From positions 1 to 64,000 of the forward strand of contig NZ_LNXV01000036.1 in assembly GCF_001467025.1 (NCBI RefSeq): 64,000 bases of DNA, written 5' to 3'. Made by a program: the position numbers and the translations under genes. Within the stretch, counting starts at the first letter, position 1, and the number at the start of each line of letters is the position of its first letter. Below the pieces are notes generated by a model. It saw only the letters and a list, made by a program, of their open reading frames with translations, had not been told where the DNA came from and ran no database searches. Positions 8,127 through 18,100 of the stretch are shown here, in pieces. Source of the stretch: Legionella brunensis. Its GTDB lineage: Bacteria > Pseudomonadota > Gammaproteobacteria > Legionellales > Legionellaceae.

Positions 8127-9122
8127 TTATGGTTCTTGGGTTTGTTTGAGATTCGTGTTCAGGAAATGCTTCACGAATTCATAGTCTTTGGTTTGTAATC
8201 TATTCCCACTGCAAGTGGGGCTTGCCCATTTGTCAGCACAGGGTTTATCTCTGGCGATAGACCACATGGCTAAACCACCTAGACCTTTAGTTTGTGCGAA
8301 TTGTCTTAGAGTATCCGCATTCGCGAGAGTAAACTGTTCTGGGTTAACATCGTTAACGCCAATCATAGGAGTCACTATAATCTGTTGCCAAAGTATTTCT
8401 ACCTTTTTTTCAGGATATAAGGCTTGCAAATTGTCATGTAGTGCAGTTGCCGCATCGATGGCATAGTTTCCCATATCGCCTGTATACGCTGGGCCATAAT
8501 CCATTGCCATAATATTAACGAGATAATTTAGATTGGCCGCTTTCGCCGCGTTTAAAACCTCTTTTCCTTGGAAGGTTAAACCTTCAGGCATTACAGGGAG
8601 GGTGAAACTCAGTTTAATCTTTGGATTTTTTTGTTGGAATACCCGAAGCGCTTGCATCAATTTCGGCACATCGGCAGTTCCGTTTTCAATATCAAAATCC
8701 AAAGTCTTCGCTTGATAAGTAGTAACAACTTTTTCAAATATAGCAACAAGCTGATTTTTGTCGCAATTAAAAGAAATATCAGTACCACTTGCTCCACCGA
8801 AAGAAACAGCAACATCAACCCCATGTTGAGTTAAGCGATCGGTAAGGCGTTTGGCCCATTTGGTGTTAATTTCATAATCAGCTTGTGCCCCCCATGCAGG
8901 CTGACAACTACCGCTGTCGGTGATGAATGCCAAATGATAGGCTTTAATACCATTGTCTGCAGCAATCTTTGCCAAATCCATGGGTTCCATGCTTTGAGTC
9001 TGTGAGTCCCAATAAGTGTTTATCGTAAGGTCCGCATAAGGACTAAAGACAGGTGCAGGAGTAGCAGCAAAACTGTTCGCACCAAAAAGAATTCCCCAAA
9101 AGATAAAATTAAATTTATTCAT
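8127..9122 (-). CDS. Secreted chitinase, glycoside hydrolase family 18
   Basis: A 331-residue protein. The ATG at 9122 is taken as the start because it begins a clear signal peptide (MNKFNFIFWGILFGANSFAA); an upstream in-frame start would spoil it. The mature part has the GH18 barrel marks: SFGGASG on strand 3 and LDFDIEN on strand 4, the D-x-D-x-E with catalytic Glu146. MAMDYGP on strand 6 and a late MWSIARD on strand 8 complete the set. It would cut beta-1,4-GlcNAc polymers outside the cytoplasm, and type II secretion is likely in this kind of organism. It stands alone, with no strong ribosome site and no carbohydrate-binding module. Confidence 0.88.
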   Translation of the reverse strand: MNKFNFIFWGILFGANSFAATPAPVFSPYADLTINTYWDSQTQSMEPMDLAKIAADNGIKAYHLAFITDSGSCQPAWGAQADYEINTKWAKRLTDRLTQHGVDVAVSFGGASGTDISFNCDKNQLVAIFEKVVTTYQAKTLDFDIENGTADVPKLMQALRVFQQKNPKIKLSFTLPVMPEGLTFQGKEVLNAAKAANLNYLVNIMAMDYGPAYTGDMGNYAIDAATALHDNLQALYPEKKVEILWQQIIVTPMIGVNDVNPEQFTLANADTLRQFAQTKGLGGLAMWSIARDKPCADKWASPTCSGNRLQTKDYEFVKHFLNTNLKQTQEP

Positions 9123-9257
9123 TTGATTCGTTAACTCAAACAAAACTGAATAAACATGATACCATTTAATCATATATTATACAAACGAGTCATTAAGTGG
9201 CATTCCATGTCTTCAAGCAAGGCACATAAAATAGCATAATGTACTAAAGTTAAACTA

Positions 9258-9440
9258 ATGATCGCCAATTTTAATAAAGAACACGTCAACGAATATTTAT
9301 GGTTTCACCTGCATGATCCAAATTATAAAACTGAAGCTCATCAACAATTAGTAGGTTTCCATTAGGGGGTATCTATCATTGATGTTTCCAAAGATAACAA
9401 AGTAGACGAACAGGTTATGTCATTAAAACCTAACGTATAG
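9258..9440 (+). pseudogene. Small unknown ORF interrupted by an in-frame TAG
   Basis: An ATG at 9258 opens 35 codons (MIANFNKEHVNEYLWFHLHD onward) to TAG at 9363-9365. Translation in the same frame would go on for 24 sensible codons (GVSIIDVSKDNKVDEQVMS and more) to TAG at 9438-9440. The two halves share frame and amino-acid style, suggesting a 60-codon gene or fragment broken by one amber codon. No family is recognised and no ribosome site is evident. It may be chance. Confidence 0.3.
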
Positions 9441-9451
9441 TGGCGGCAATC

Positions 9452-9670
9452 TTAGGGAGAAGGTAGATTGTTGGCAACTTCATCTTCAGGATCTGTTTCT
9501 CCTGTCGTTTCATAACCAGGAACGCCGTCTCCAAGTAAATTAACTTCATCACCACCGATAAATTGATTCTGATTTAATTGATTAGAGCTTCCTTCTAACT
9601 CCAGCTCCTCACCAAAATCGAGCTCTGGTTGAATTAATGTATCTTCTGTTAACTTCTCTAAGTCACTCAT
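9452..9670 (-). CDS. Small acidic hypothetical protein
   Basis: A 72-residue protein that is strongly acidic, with no membrane segment and no cysteine. It starts MSDLEKLTEDTLIQPELDFG and is rich in Glu, Asp, Asn and Gly throughout, ending in NNLPSP, which suggests disorder. The ATG at 9670 has a modest GAGAC upstream. It lies 94 bases after the acyl-CoA dehydrogenase start region on the same strand but is separated by a non-coding gap. I do not recognise the family. Confidence 0.55.
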   Translation of the reverse strand: MSDLEKLTEDTLIQPELDFGEELELEGSSNQLNQNQFIGGDEVNLLGDGVPGYETTGETDPEDEVANNLPSP

Positions 9671-9764
9671 TTTCGTCTCAACTATCGAATAGTCTTTATT
9701 TAATTATAGTTGCAACGATTTAAATAGTTTTAAGGGCAGTTACTGCCCTTAATTTTGAAGAGGG

Positions 9765-10922
9765 CTAACCAAAAGCATTAATACCAGTAATATGCCGCCC
9801 CAGTACGAGGGTATGCACATTGTCGGTGCCTTCGTAGGTAAAGACTGACTCCAAGTTCAGCATATGACGAATGACATGATACTCAAGGCTGATTCCATTA
9901 CCTCCCAATAAATTACGACAAGCACGGGCAATCTTTAATGCTTCCCGACAAGCATTCCCTTTTGCCAAAGAAATCATTACCGGCGTTTCACGTTGCTGAT
10001 CTTTTAAACGCCCAATCTGCAAATTAAGGCACTGCGCTTTAATAATTTCCGTATACATCGTTGCCAAATCTTTTTGGATTAATTGGAAAGATGCCAGCGG
10101 CTTATCAAACTGCTTCCGTTCAAGTAAATAATCGCGCGTAATATCAAAACAAGCCATTGCAGCCCCCATCGCCCCCCAAGCTATACCATAACGTGCCTGG
10201 CTTAAACAACTAAGAGCAGCGCCTAAACCTTTATCACTGGCAGGCAACAGATTTTCATCAGGTACAAATACATCTTCAAGCACTATTTCACCGGTAATCG
10301 AAGCCCGTAGTGACATTTTTTGCTTTATTTCCGGGGTGCTAAATCCCTCAAATTCTTTTTCGACAATAAAACCACGAATTCCTGCTTCTGTTTTAGCCCA
10401 TACTATGGCGATATCCGCAATGGGAGCATTGGTAATCCACATTTTAGCACCGTTCAAACGCCAGCCACCTTCTACTTTTTTAGCGTGAGTCCGCATACTG
10501 GCTGGGTCGGAACCCGAATCAGGCTCAGTCAGACCAAAGCAGCCTATCACTTCACCAGCAGCCATTGCAGGTAAAAAACGCTTTCTTTGCTCTTCATTAC
10601 CATAACGAAAAATAGGATACATGCATAATGAACTTTGTACGGAAACAAAGCTACGCAAACCACTATCACCACGTTCTAATTCCTGGCATACCAAGCCATA
10701 AGAAACGTAAGAAGCTTCAGCGCCACCGTATTCGGCAGGTAAAGTCAAGCCTAACAACCCCAATTCTGCTGATTTTTTTATCAATTCCTTAGGGAATGCA
10801 CCATGCTCAAAAGCTTCGGCCATTAGCGGTATAACATCTTGATTTACAAAACGCGAAACGCTGTCGCGAATCATACGCTCATCATCGTGCAATTGTTCGT
10901 CAAGAAATAACAAGTCGTCCAC
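9765..10922 (-). CDS. gcdH: Glutaryl-CoA dehydrogenase-like acyl-CoA dehydrogenase
   Basis: A 385-residue FAD enzyme that would oxidise and decarboxylate glutaryl-CoA to crotonyl-CoA. The arginine-bearing GLRSFVSVQSSL, FGLTEPDSGSDP, WITNAPIADI, ARYGIAWGAMGAA, LGGNGISLEYHV and the catalytic-glutamate TYEGT followed by LVLGRHITGINAF all match this subfamily rather than other acyl-CoA dehydrogenases. I choose the GTG at 10922 because GGGAGAAGG stands just before it. A longer reading to 10970 would run deep into the upstream gene. It overlaps the end of the E1 gene by 23 bases, so the two are coupled. Exact substrate is inferred. Confidence 0.85.
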   Translation of the reverse strand: MDDLLFLDEQLHDDERMIRDSVSRFVNQDVIPLMAEAFEHGAFPKELIKKSAELGLLGLTLPAEYGGAEASYVSYGLVCQELERGDSGLRSFVSVQSSLCMYPIFRYGNEEQRKRFLPAMAAGEVIGCFGLTEPDSGSDPASMRTHAKKVEGGWRLNGAKMWITNAPIADIAIVWAKTEAGIRGFIVEKEFEGFSTPEIKQKMSLRASITGEIVLEDVFVPDENLLPASDKGLGAALSCLSQARYGIAWGAMGAAMACFDITRDYLLERKQFDKPLASFQLIQKDLATMYTEIIKAQCLNLQIGRLKDQQRETPVMISLAKGNACREALKIARACRNLLGGNGISLEYHVIRHMLNLESVFTYEGTDNVHTLVLGRHITGINAFG

Positions 10923-13137
10923 GTTCCTTCTCCCTTTTAACTGAATGTAATGCCAAAACCGCCGCGACAATTGAATCTCGGCTAGGCAACAAATACTGCC
11001 AAGCAGTACCTAATGGGATGAAACAATCTTCCCCTGTAATTCGTTTTATTTTTAAACGGTTGGGTGCCTGCTCCATCAATAAAGTCATTAAACCTTCACT
11101 TACTGAACCACTTTGACGCCCTTCATCAACTATCAAGACACGCTTCGCTTTTGCGACTTCGCGAATGATTGCTTCGGCAGGAAGGGGACTTAACCAACGT
11201 AAATCGATTAATTTCACATCGATATTATGCTGTTCTTTTAAAAGTTTTGCCGCTTGCCTTGATAAATAATAGCCGTTGGCATAGGTAAGGATAACGGTAT
11301 CTCCTTCACCATAAACACCTACTTCACCTGCTTCAATGACTTTATCAATTGGCGGGTATTCAAATAACCAGCCATTATCTCCGACTTCATGTAAATCCTT
11401 GGTCATATATAAAGCGATGGGCTCCAAAAAGACAACTACACGGCCTTCTTGATGGGCTAGTTTCATGCAGCTACGCAGCATCATCGCCGCATCAGGGCCA
11501 TTTGAAGGACAAGCCACTATCACCCCCGGCAAATCCCGTAATACAGCAATAGAGTTATCATTGTGAAAATGCCCGCCAAAGCCTTTTTGATAAGCTAAAG
11601 AAGCTATGCGTAGCACCATCGGATTTTGATATTGACCATTAGAAAAGAAAGACAATGTTGAGGCTTCACCCCGCAATTGATCTTCAGCATTATGCAAATA
11701 AGCTAAAAATTGGATCTCCGGGACAGGTAAAAAACCATTGTGAGCCAAACCGATTGCCGTGCCTAAGATAGTCGTTTCATCGAGTAGAGAATCAAACACA
11801 CGTCTTTGACCGAAACGTGCTTGTAAGTCCGCGGTAACACGATATACCCCCCCTTTTTTGCCAACATCTTCTCCAAATATCAACATATTTGGATATTGCA
11901 TCATCAAATCCGTTAAGGCGAAATTGATGTTCTGGCAAAGGTTACGTTTCATCGTTAGCTGGTTATAACTACTACCAAAAACTTGCTGTCGTCTTGATTC
12001 ATCGGGAGGTAAATAAGCTCGTTTATTCCGCACTTTCGGTACCAGGGAAGACATAACCTCTTTAGCACTAGTCATTTTCGGTAAATGAATGGCCTCCATT
12101 GCCTTGGCCTCAATAAGGGCACGGTTATCTTGATATAAATCGATCATGGCTTTTGTCGTCATCCACCCCTCACGATTTAGTATTGCTGCCGTATACAACA
12201 AGGGATCGTTTGCTTCTCGTTGTTCAATTTCAGACTGTGTATTGTATTGTGATTCGATATCAGAACCAGCATGTCCTAATAAACGCACGCATTTCATGTG
12301 TAAAAATACAGGTTGTTTTTTTATTCTTGCCAGATATTGAGCGTCCTGGGCTTTTTGATAAATATCAGCAATATTTAATCCATCACAACTTATGTAATGT
12401 AAACCTGGACGTTGCTTTACAGAAGTCTCAATCCAGGTACTTGGTGTAGGCACTGAAATACCAATTCCATTATCTTCACAGATAAAAACTAAAGGCAGAG
12501 GATAAGGTTGTATCGCAATCCAAGAACAGGCATTAAGTGTTGTTTGTGCTGTCGCATGATTGGTTGAAGCATCACCGAAAGAACACAAAATAACCGCATC
12601 AGCGGGCAACTTACTGCTAATCGCTAACTCTTTGGCTCGAGTAATCGACAAGGCTGTCCCTAATGCCTTAGGCAAATGAGAAGCAATCGTCGATGTTTGT
12701 GGTGGAATCGTTAGAGGAATGCTGCCAAATACCTTATGGCGCCCCCCAGCAATGGGATCTTGAGCAGCAGCTACTAAGGATAATAGGATATCCCTTACAC
12801 CATCAGTGCTTGAAAGCTGTTTGGCTCGCTGTAAATAAAACGCTCCACTGCGATAATGCAAAAAAGCCATGTCGCTGGCTCTAAAAATCTTGCCAAAGAC
12901 TGCATTTCCTTCATGACCACTGCTACCTATGGTGTAATAAGACAAACCCTTTTCTTTTAATTGGCGAGCAATGAGATCAAGTAACCGCGATTTAATTTGT
13001 GAGTCAAATAATTCAATGGCCGTTTTCTTATCCATGCCTACATCTGCGGGCAAGGTAGAGCTTCTAATTGTTGGGAAATCTGCGTTCTTTATACGCTTGA
13101 TAAATTGTTCATCGACTACACTGGCTCTATCTAGCAT
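10900..13137 (-). CDS. Fused alpha/beta E1 component of a 2-oxoacid dehydrogenase
   Basis: A 745-residue thiamine-diphosphate enzyme in which E1-alpha (about 1-370) and E1-beta (about 390-735) are joined. The alpha half has YYTIGSSGHEGN, HYRSGAFYLQ, the diphosphate loop CSFGDASTNHAT (GDA in place of the common GDG) and CEDNGIGISVPT. The beta half has FGEDVGKKGGVYRVT, LDETTILGTAIGLA, YQKGFGGHFHNDNS and a C-terminal transketolase domain ending with LPSRDSIV. Fused E1 proteins of this type work on branched-chain 2-oxoacids or related substrates. No E2 or E3 gene lies nearby, so those subunits must come from elsewhere. It forms an operon with the glutaryl-CoA-dehydrogenase-like gene. Confidence 0.85.
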   Translation of the reverse strand: MLDRASVVDEQFIKRIKNADFPTIRSSTLPADVGMDKKTAIELFDSQIKSRLLDLIARQLKEKGLSYYTIGSSGHEGNAVFGKIFRASDMAFLHYRSGAFYLQRAKQLSSTDGVRDILLSLVAAAQDPIAGGRHKVFGSIPLTIPPQTSTIASHLPKALGTALSITRAKELAISSKLPADAVILCSFGDASTNHATAQTTLNACSWIAIQPYPLPLVFICEDNGIGISVPTPSTWIETSVKQRPGLHYISCDGLNIADIYQKAQDAQYLARIKKQPVFLHMKCVRLLGHAGSDIESQYNTQSEIEQREANDPLLYTAAILNREGWMTTKAMIDLYQDNRALIEAKAMEAIHLPKMTSAKEVMSSLVPKVRNKRAYLPPDESRRQQVFGSSYNQLTMKRNLCQNINFALTDLMMQYPNMLIFGEDVGKKGGVYRVTADLQARFGQRRVFDSLLDETTILGTAIGLAHNGFLPVPEIQFLAYLHNAEDQLRGEASTLSFFSNGQYQNPMVLRIASLAYQKGFGGHFHNDNSIAVLRDLPGVIVACPSNGPDAAMMLRSCMKLAHQEGRVVVFLEPIALYMTKDLHEVGDNGWLFEYPPIDKVIEAGEVGVYGEGDTVILTYANGYYLSRQAAKLLKEQHNIDVKLIDLRWLSPLPAEAIIREVAKAKRVLIVDEGRQSGSVSEGLMTLLMEQAPNRLKIKRITGEDCFIPLGTAWQYLLPSRDSIVAAVLALHSVKREKERGRLVIS

Positions 13138-13159
13138 TTTTTACACCCTGTCTTAGTAT

Positions 13160-13171
13160 CCCCTATAGGGG
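13160..13171. promoter_or_regulatory. Perfect 12-bp palindrome upstream of the E1 operon
   Basis: CCCCTATAGGGG lies 23 bases before the E1 start codon and 113 before the divergent FliK-like gene. It is GC-rich ended in an AT-rich gap, fully symmetric, and placed where a repressor would block transcription. No matching regulator is encoded next to it. It could instead be a small hairpin in the leader. Confidence 0.35.
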
Positions 13172-13283
13172 TGATATCCTTTCTGGTCAGCATCAAGTGA
13201 TTGATATCTCAGCCGATACAGTGGGCATCAGTATAGTTAAATGCCTTTATAAAAGACAAGTAAATTAAGTCAAAGGGAGAAAT

Positions 13284-14462
13284 ATGGCTGTTGATATGTC
13301 AAATAGCACTCCGATAGTCAGACTGGAGCCCATGCAAGAACTAAAGCTGACAAAAGCTGCCACAGAACTTTATGTTGGACAAATATTAAAGACTGTTGTG
13401 GTAAAAGCGTTGAGTGAGAACCAAGTACTTATCAACATTAATGGCCAAAACATTAATGCCAGAACTTCACACCATGTAGATCCCGGTGAATTATTACAAG
13501 TGAAAGTATTACAAACTGCGGGTGAAACAATACTGCAAGTTTTGCGCAGTCCACCGCAATCAAACCCTCTGCATACTGCATTAATGCAAATCCTACCGCA
13601 CCAAGCCTCACCCACTTATTTATTATCCTCCTTAAGTGGTTTAGCAACCCTTCCTAATTTACCAGCGGGTATTCATCGACAAATCCAGCAGCTATTAGTC
13701 AGTATTTCGCCATTAACACAGCTACCTCAGCAATTGGGTCAAGCAATCAACTACAGTGGCATTTTTTGGGAAAATACTTTATTACACTGGCGTAAAGAAA
13801 GCTCTCGAGAATTATTAAATCTAGACTTTAAGGGGCAATGCCTGCGTTTATTTAATTTGCTAAATGAGCAGTTGCCTGCTTTACCTCGCTTAGCGAATTC
13901 AACCACCCCCTATGAACCTGATAAATTGCCATTACCAGGCAGTATCCCTCAACCTCTTCGAGGCCTACCCACGCTTTCTTATGCGGGGCAAACCATTGAA
14001 CATATTTTAGCAATGTTATATGAGCATACTGGTAAAACTATAGCCAGAATTGAAACCAACCAACTTTTACATTTACTAAGCCCCCCAGATGAGCCTTACA
14101 GTGTTATGCTTGAACTCCCTATAAAAACACTAACAGGTCTTGAGGTTATTCCGCTCAAAATTGAGGAGCAGCGCAAACAAAATACGACAACGGTCTCAAG
14201 CTGGTCCATTAGTTTTGCCGCTCATTTTAACAACCTTGGAGATATACAGGCTAAAGTAACATTGCAAGACAAAACCATTGATATTCAAATCCATACTGAT
14301 AAAGCAGAAACTGTTGAATTCCTATCGGATAATCAACAGACTTTTGGCGAACTTTTGCAGGAATTAGAGTTAACTTTAAGCAGCTGGAATGTTCATTTAG
14401 GCTTATTAACTGAGGAAGAAATAGATACCAGCAACTTACGTCTATTGGATATAAGAATATGA
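13284..14462 (+). CDS. fliK: FliK-like flagellar hook-length control protein
   Basis: A 392-residue protein with a Gln/Pro/Leu-rich, low-complexity first two thirds. The C-terminal globular domain (about 290-380: SISFAAHFNNLGDIQAKVTL, then the IQIHTDKAETVEFLSDNQQ strand-helix and a closing LGLL) has the shape of the FliK substrate-switch domain. FliK measures hook length and acts on FlhB. GGGAGAAAT precedes the ATG. The next gene encodes an FlhB-tail protein and overlaps by four bases, the same pairing as in other bacteria, which supports the call. No other flagellar gene is in the window. Confidence 0.7.
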   Translation: MAVDMSNSTPIVRLEPMQELKLTKAATELYVGQILKTVVVKALSENQVLININGQNINARTSHHVDPGELLQVKVLQTAGETILQVLRSPPQSNPLHTALMQILPHQASPTYLLSSLSGLATLPNLPAGIHRQIQQLLVSISPLTQLPQQLGQAINYSGIFWENTLLHWRKESSRELLNLDFKGQCLRLFNLLNEQLPALPRLANSTTPYEPDKLPLPGSIPQPLRGLPTLSYAGQTIEHILAMLYEHTGKTIARIETNQLLHLLSPPDEPYSVMLELPIKTLTGLEVIPLKIEEQRKQNTTTVSSWSISFAAHFNNLGDIQAKVTLQDKTIDIQIHTDKAETVEFLSDNQQTFGELLQELELTLSSWNVHLGLLTEEEIDTSNLRLLDIRI

Positions 14463-14731
14463 AAAAAGAAAAAATGCAAGCAGTCGCCTTACGCTATGAT
14501 GGCAAATCCGCCCCCAAAGTAACCGCCAAAGGAGACGGCATTATTGCTGAACAAATTATTAAGATTGCCAAAGAGCATGGAATTCCTTTACAACACGATG
14601 GGCAATTAACAGGGCTACTCGCTCAAGTAGAATTAAATAAGGAAATTCCACCTAAGCTGTATGTAGCGGTAGCTCAACTACTAACTTTCCTTTATTATCA
14701 TAATGGTAAAGCTCCACAAGATTACCAGTAA
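14459..14731 (+). CDS. FlhB-tail-like protein (FlhB/YscU C-terminal domain only)
   Basis: A 90-residue soluble protein matching the cytoplasmic domain of FlhB: AVALRYDGKSAPKVTAKGDG, then IAEQIIKIAKEHGIPL and a helix to LTFLYYHNG. It has no membrane part. The autocleavage NPTH of true FlhB is absent; the place is taken by KSAPK. Such small proteins (for example Bacillus YlqH) are encoded next to FliK. The start ATG overlaps the fliK stop (ATGA), so translation is coupled. Its role is probably an accessory partner of the FliK-like protein. Confidence 0.85.
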   Translation: MKKEKMQAVALRYDGKSAPKVTAKGDGIIAEQIIKIAKEHGIPLQHDGQLTGLLAQVELNKEIPPKLYVAVAQLLTFLYYHNGKAPQDYQ

Positions 14732-14791
14732 CTGGCAAAAACTGCTCAAATATTCTACAATTTATCTACCGAAGCAGACTTGAGGTCAATT

Positions 14792-15127
14792 ATGAAACGG
14801 ATAGCATTAGTGCCTATGTCAGTCATTTTGACAGCTTGTGGTTATACAAACACTGATGTGGTTGAGTATAAACAAGTCAGTGTTACTCCTGTTGTTACAA
14901 CCCGTGTTGTTACTACTCCCGTTGTTACTAAACGGTGTTGTGCTACCATCGTTAAAACACCTAACAGATGTTGTCCCACTTCTACCGCTGCGGTAATTAC
15001 CACTCCCAGCTGCTGTGGCTCAACAGTCGTTGCGCCTGTGGTAACAACGCCAATAGTTTATGATTCAGTTAATATTGTTGATACAGAACCGGTGGATGTA
15101 ACAACCACTACTGTTGAATATTACTAA
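14792..15127 (+). CDS. Cysteine-rich lipoprotein
   Basis: A 111-residue protein starting at the ATG at 14792 behind TGAGG. Its signal peptide ends in the lipobox LTAC followed by Gly, so Cys becomes lipid-modified and the protein sits in the outer or inner membrane. The mature part is almost only Val, Thr, Pro and Cys, with three Cys-Cys pairs (RCCAT, RCCPT, SCCGS) spaced 15-20 residues apart and short TTPVV-type repeats. It has no catalytic motif. I do not recognise the family. The paired cysteines suggest disulphide crosslinks or metal binding. Confidence 0.65.
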   Translation: MKRIALVPMSVILTACGYTNTDVVEYKQVSVTPVVTTRVVTTPVVTKRCCATIVKTPNRCCPTSTAAVITTPSCCGSTVVAPVVTTPIVYDSVNIVDTEPVDVTTTTVEYY

Positions 15128-15144
15128 CCTTCAACTCACAACTG

Positions 15145-15174
15145 AATCAAGACTCCTTATAAGGAGTCTTGATT
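15145..15174. terminator. Perfect 30-base palindrome between convergent genes
   Basis: From 15145 to 15174 the sequence reads the same on both strands (AATCAAGACTCCTT and its complement). It would form a 13-bp or longer hairpin with a minimal TTATAA centre. It lies 18 bases after the lipoprotein stop and 18 before the stop of the large minus-strand gene. It therefore fits a two-way terminator, though no long T-run follows. Confidence 0.65.
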
Positions 15175-15191
15175 ACAAAACTAGTTTAAGC

Positions 15192-18100
15192 TTAGTGGAT
15201 TATAAGGGCATTGCTTGCATGCATTTCGGCAACTTTTGTTTTACAAAGCTCTTTAAACTCTGTGGCTAAGTGAGCTTTATGTGCTTGCATAGCATCAGTA
15301 TTATTTTGCGATAACCGCTCTAGAAATCCAGACTCTGCATAATTAGTATTGATCTCACAAACAACCCCACGCTTTTTATTTCTGGTCGCTTTAACCTTGG
15401 AAGCTGCTGCTTGGTCTTCCATGCTAACGGAGGCAACTGCTCCATGAAGATTATGCTTATTATAGGCACTATCTATACTTTGTTGTAAAGCATCTACACT
15501 ACCTGTTCCAGAAACATAGTCTGCCATTGCTTTAATAACATCACGCTTTTCGTAAGATAATTTTTCAATATTGGCTGGATTAATACTCTTTAGTAAACCT
15601 ACTCGTCCTGCTACTGCCTGCTCCCGCTCATTTGCACTTTTACATCCGGCTAATGACATCTCTTCGACATATACGGATAGTGATTGTGCGAGCATGCCGA
15701 ATTGTTTATTTTGATGTTCATTATTGGCCATTATTTTAAATAGCGCCTGCACTGCCAAAGAAGGCATATCTTCTGCAGGAGTCATAGGCTCTAACTCCTT
15801 CCACGCCGCTTTCTTTTTTATTAAATCCTCCATCATCCATTTACCATCAACGGAGTCTTTGAAGTAATGATCACCGTCTTTTGCTTGTGGGAGAAAGCGT
15901 AGATAACGGGTATGGGAAACATTAAATGTTGCTGTAATACTTTGACGCAAGGCAGGAGGAAAAACTGCTGCATGCTGGTTAAACGTTGCCAATAGTGCCA
16001 AATCAGTCATGACAGCAGCTTCTCTAGTAGCTCCATCATAAGCAGTATAACTTAACTCATTGGTGTGTTGGTTTACAGGGATGTTTTGCACATAAACTAA
16101 AGCATTTACCTCACCACGACTCAATTGCCTCCAATTATAAAGATGAGAACCCTTCATGATACGTGCAGCGCTAGCGCGCTGCCTATTAGCAGAATCAAAT
16201 AACGTATCAAAAGGTTTAGAGTGCAGTGATGTTAGCAAATTATAAACAACGGGCCCAGTATACCCTGGTTTTCTTGCTACTAATATTTCATGTACATACT
16301 TAAGTTTAGCAGCCACATCTTGCACTGCGGTTGCATGTCCTACAGATTTCACAGCGATTGAAGGGACTCGGGCTTCAACAGTGCGATCTTCATAGGGAGC
16401 TACTGAGTTATCTTCAGGATTATAATGAGAACGAGAGATTACACGCACCGCCAGCTCTTTAGCACCAATTTTTTTATCATGGGCCGTTTTCTCGGTAGCA
16501 CTGATATGAACAGCACTTTCATTGCTGATATCAGTCCATAAGAAATCCCAGCCAGTAGCAGTCGTCGATGTAAAAGCATGGTCATCTAATTTTTCAGAGA
16601 ATATTTCGCTCAATGCCGTAAAATCTCTTCCTGAGTTAAATAATGCATTGACCAACTCTTGTCGTGATGCAGCTGCCAACTCTATACGAGCCTCGTCCAA
16701 TTGCTTATTGAGCTCAATATAATCAATGCCTTGGGAGCCACTAACTTTCTGTAAAATATCCTTAAACTTCGCCAAAACCTTGGTATTTATTTCAGCCATA
16801 AGCTCAGCACGTTGGTTTTCATTAAGTAACTGGCCTTGATGAAGTAAGCTAGGGTTATTATCTAAGACTGTTTGCTCTAACCCACGAAGACTTAAAGAGA
16901 CGTGCATCATCATTTCTGCTTGCAAAGCACTGACACTAGTCCTATCGTCAGAGCTCAAATAATCATCAAGAACTTTATCCAGGCTCTTGGAAGGATCAAC
17001 CTTTTCTTTAAAAGCTGCTCTGAACTCTTCGACATGAGCTATATCAAGATTACAAAGTGTTGTCGTTGTAAGCGTCGTGCCAAGCAGCTTTTCCAAATCC
17101 TTCTTAGTTCCATTGTCTTGATTGCTAATTAGCGCACAAATTTTCGCATAATCGTCTTCATCCAATTTCACTGGAATAATAACGTGTCCCTGGGGATCAA
17201 AAATCAAATGTTTTTGTTTTATATTGGCACGAGCCTGAGCCAGACCTTTTTTCACGAGATAATTATGATAAATAGCCTCAGCAGACGCTTTTCCTCTGCC
17301 TGCCGCTTGTTGGGCGAATTGGCCAACCATCTCGTATTCTTGCACCATTTCAGTAATCTTTTTTTCAAGCGGAGAATGGTTATTGGTTTGTTCAGGATGC
17401 CGTAATACCTGGTCAATCTTCTCCTCAAGGAAATTTTTTTTGCGGCTAGCCATATCTAACATCTCAGATATTTCATCACCTTGTGGATCAAGTAGATTTC
17501 TTCTCATGTGGGCAACATCTTCATCTTGGCTTGTCATATTTGCCAATTTGTAGAGTTGAAACATTAACCCCGCCGCCCGAGAATTCTGAGCACCACCCCA
17601 GCTTGCAAATAATTCCTTTTTATTTGAACTTCCTAGGTGTTTATTAAGTACCTCGACCGTCAGCCCTTCTTTAGCAATATCTGTAGCCAATTTTTGGAAA
17701 AATTTGGTTTTATATTTATTAGGCCCCTTGAGTAGATAGGCATCTATCTCTTCAAGAGCAGATATTGCTTGATGCTTGGCAATCAATTGATTGCTTCCGG
17801 GGGCTAAACGCTCATATAACTTGTCTTTAAGTTCAACAAATAATTCATGATTTTCATGGTTTGGTGCTGCTGCTTGATTACGGAGACTAGCACTTTGGAG
17901 TAGTTTTAATCTCTCATTAAATTGAGTGCCCCCATTAAAGAAGGGCATTTCCTTTATGAAATTAACTACACTTTCAAAAAATCCAGGCTCCTGATGCAAT
18001 AATTGATGCACTTCTTGCTGCATAGCCTGAGAAAGCTCGAAGAAACGTCTGGGTTGCTGCTTAATTAAAGCGGCGGCAATTTGAGGATGTGAATTACTTA

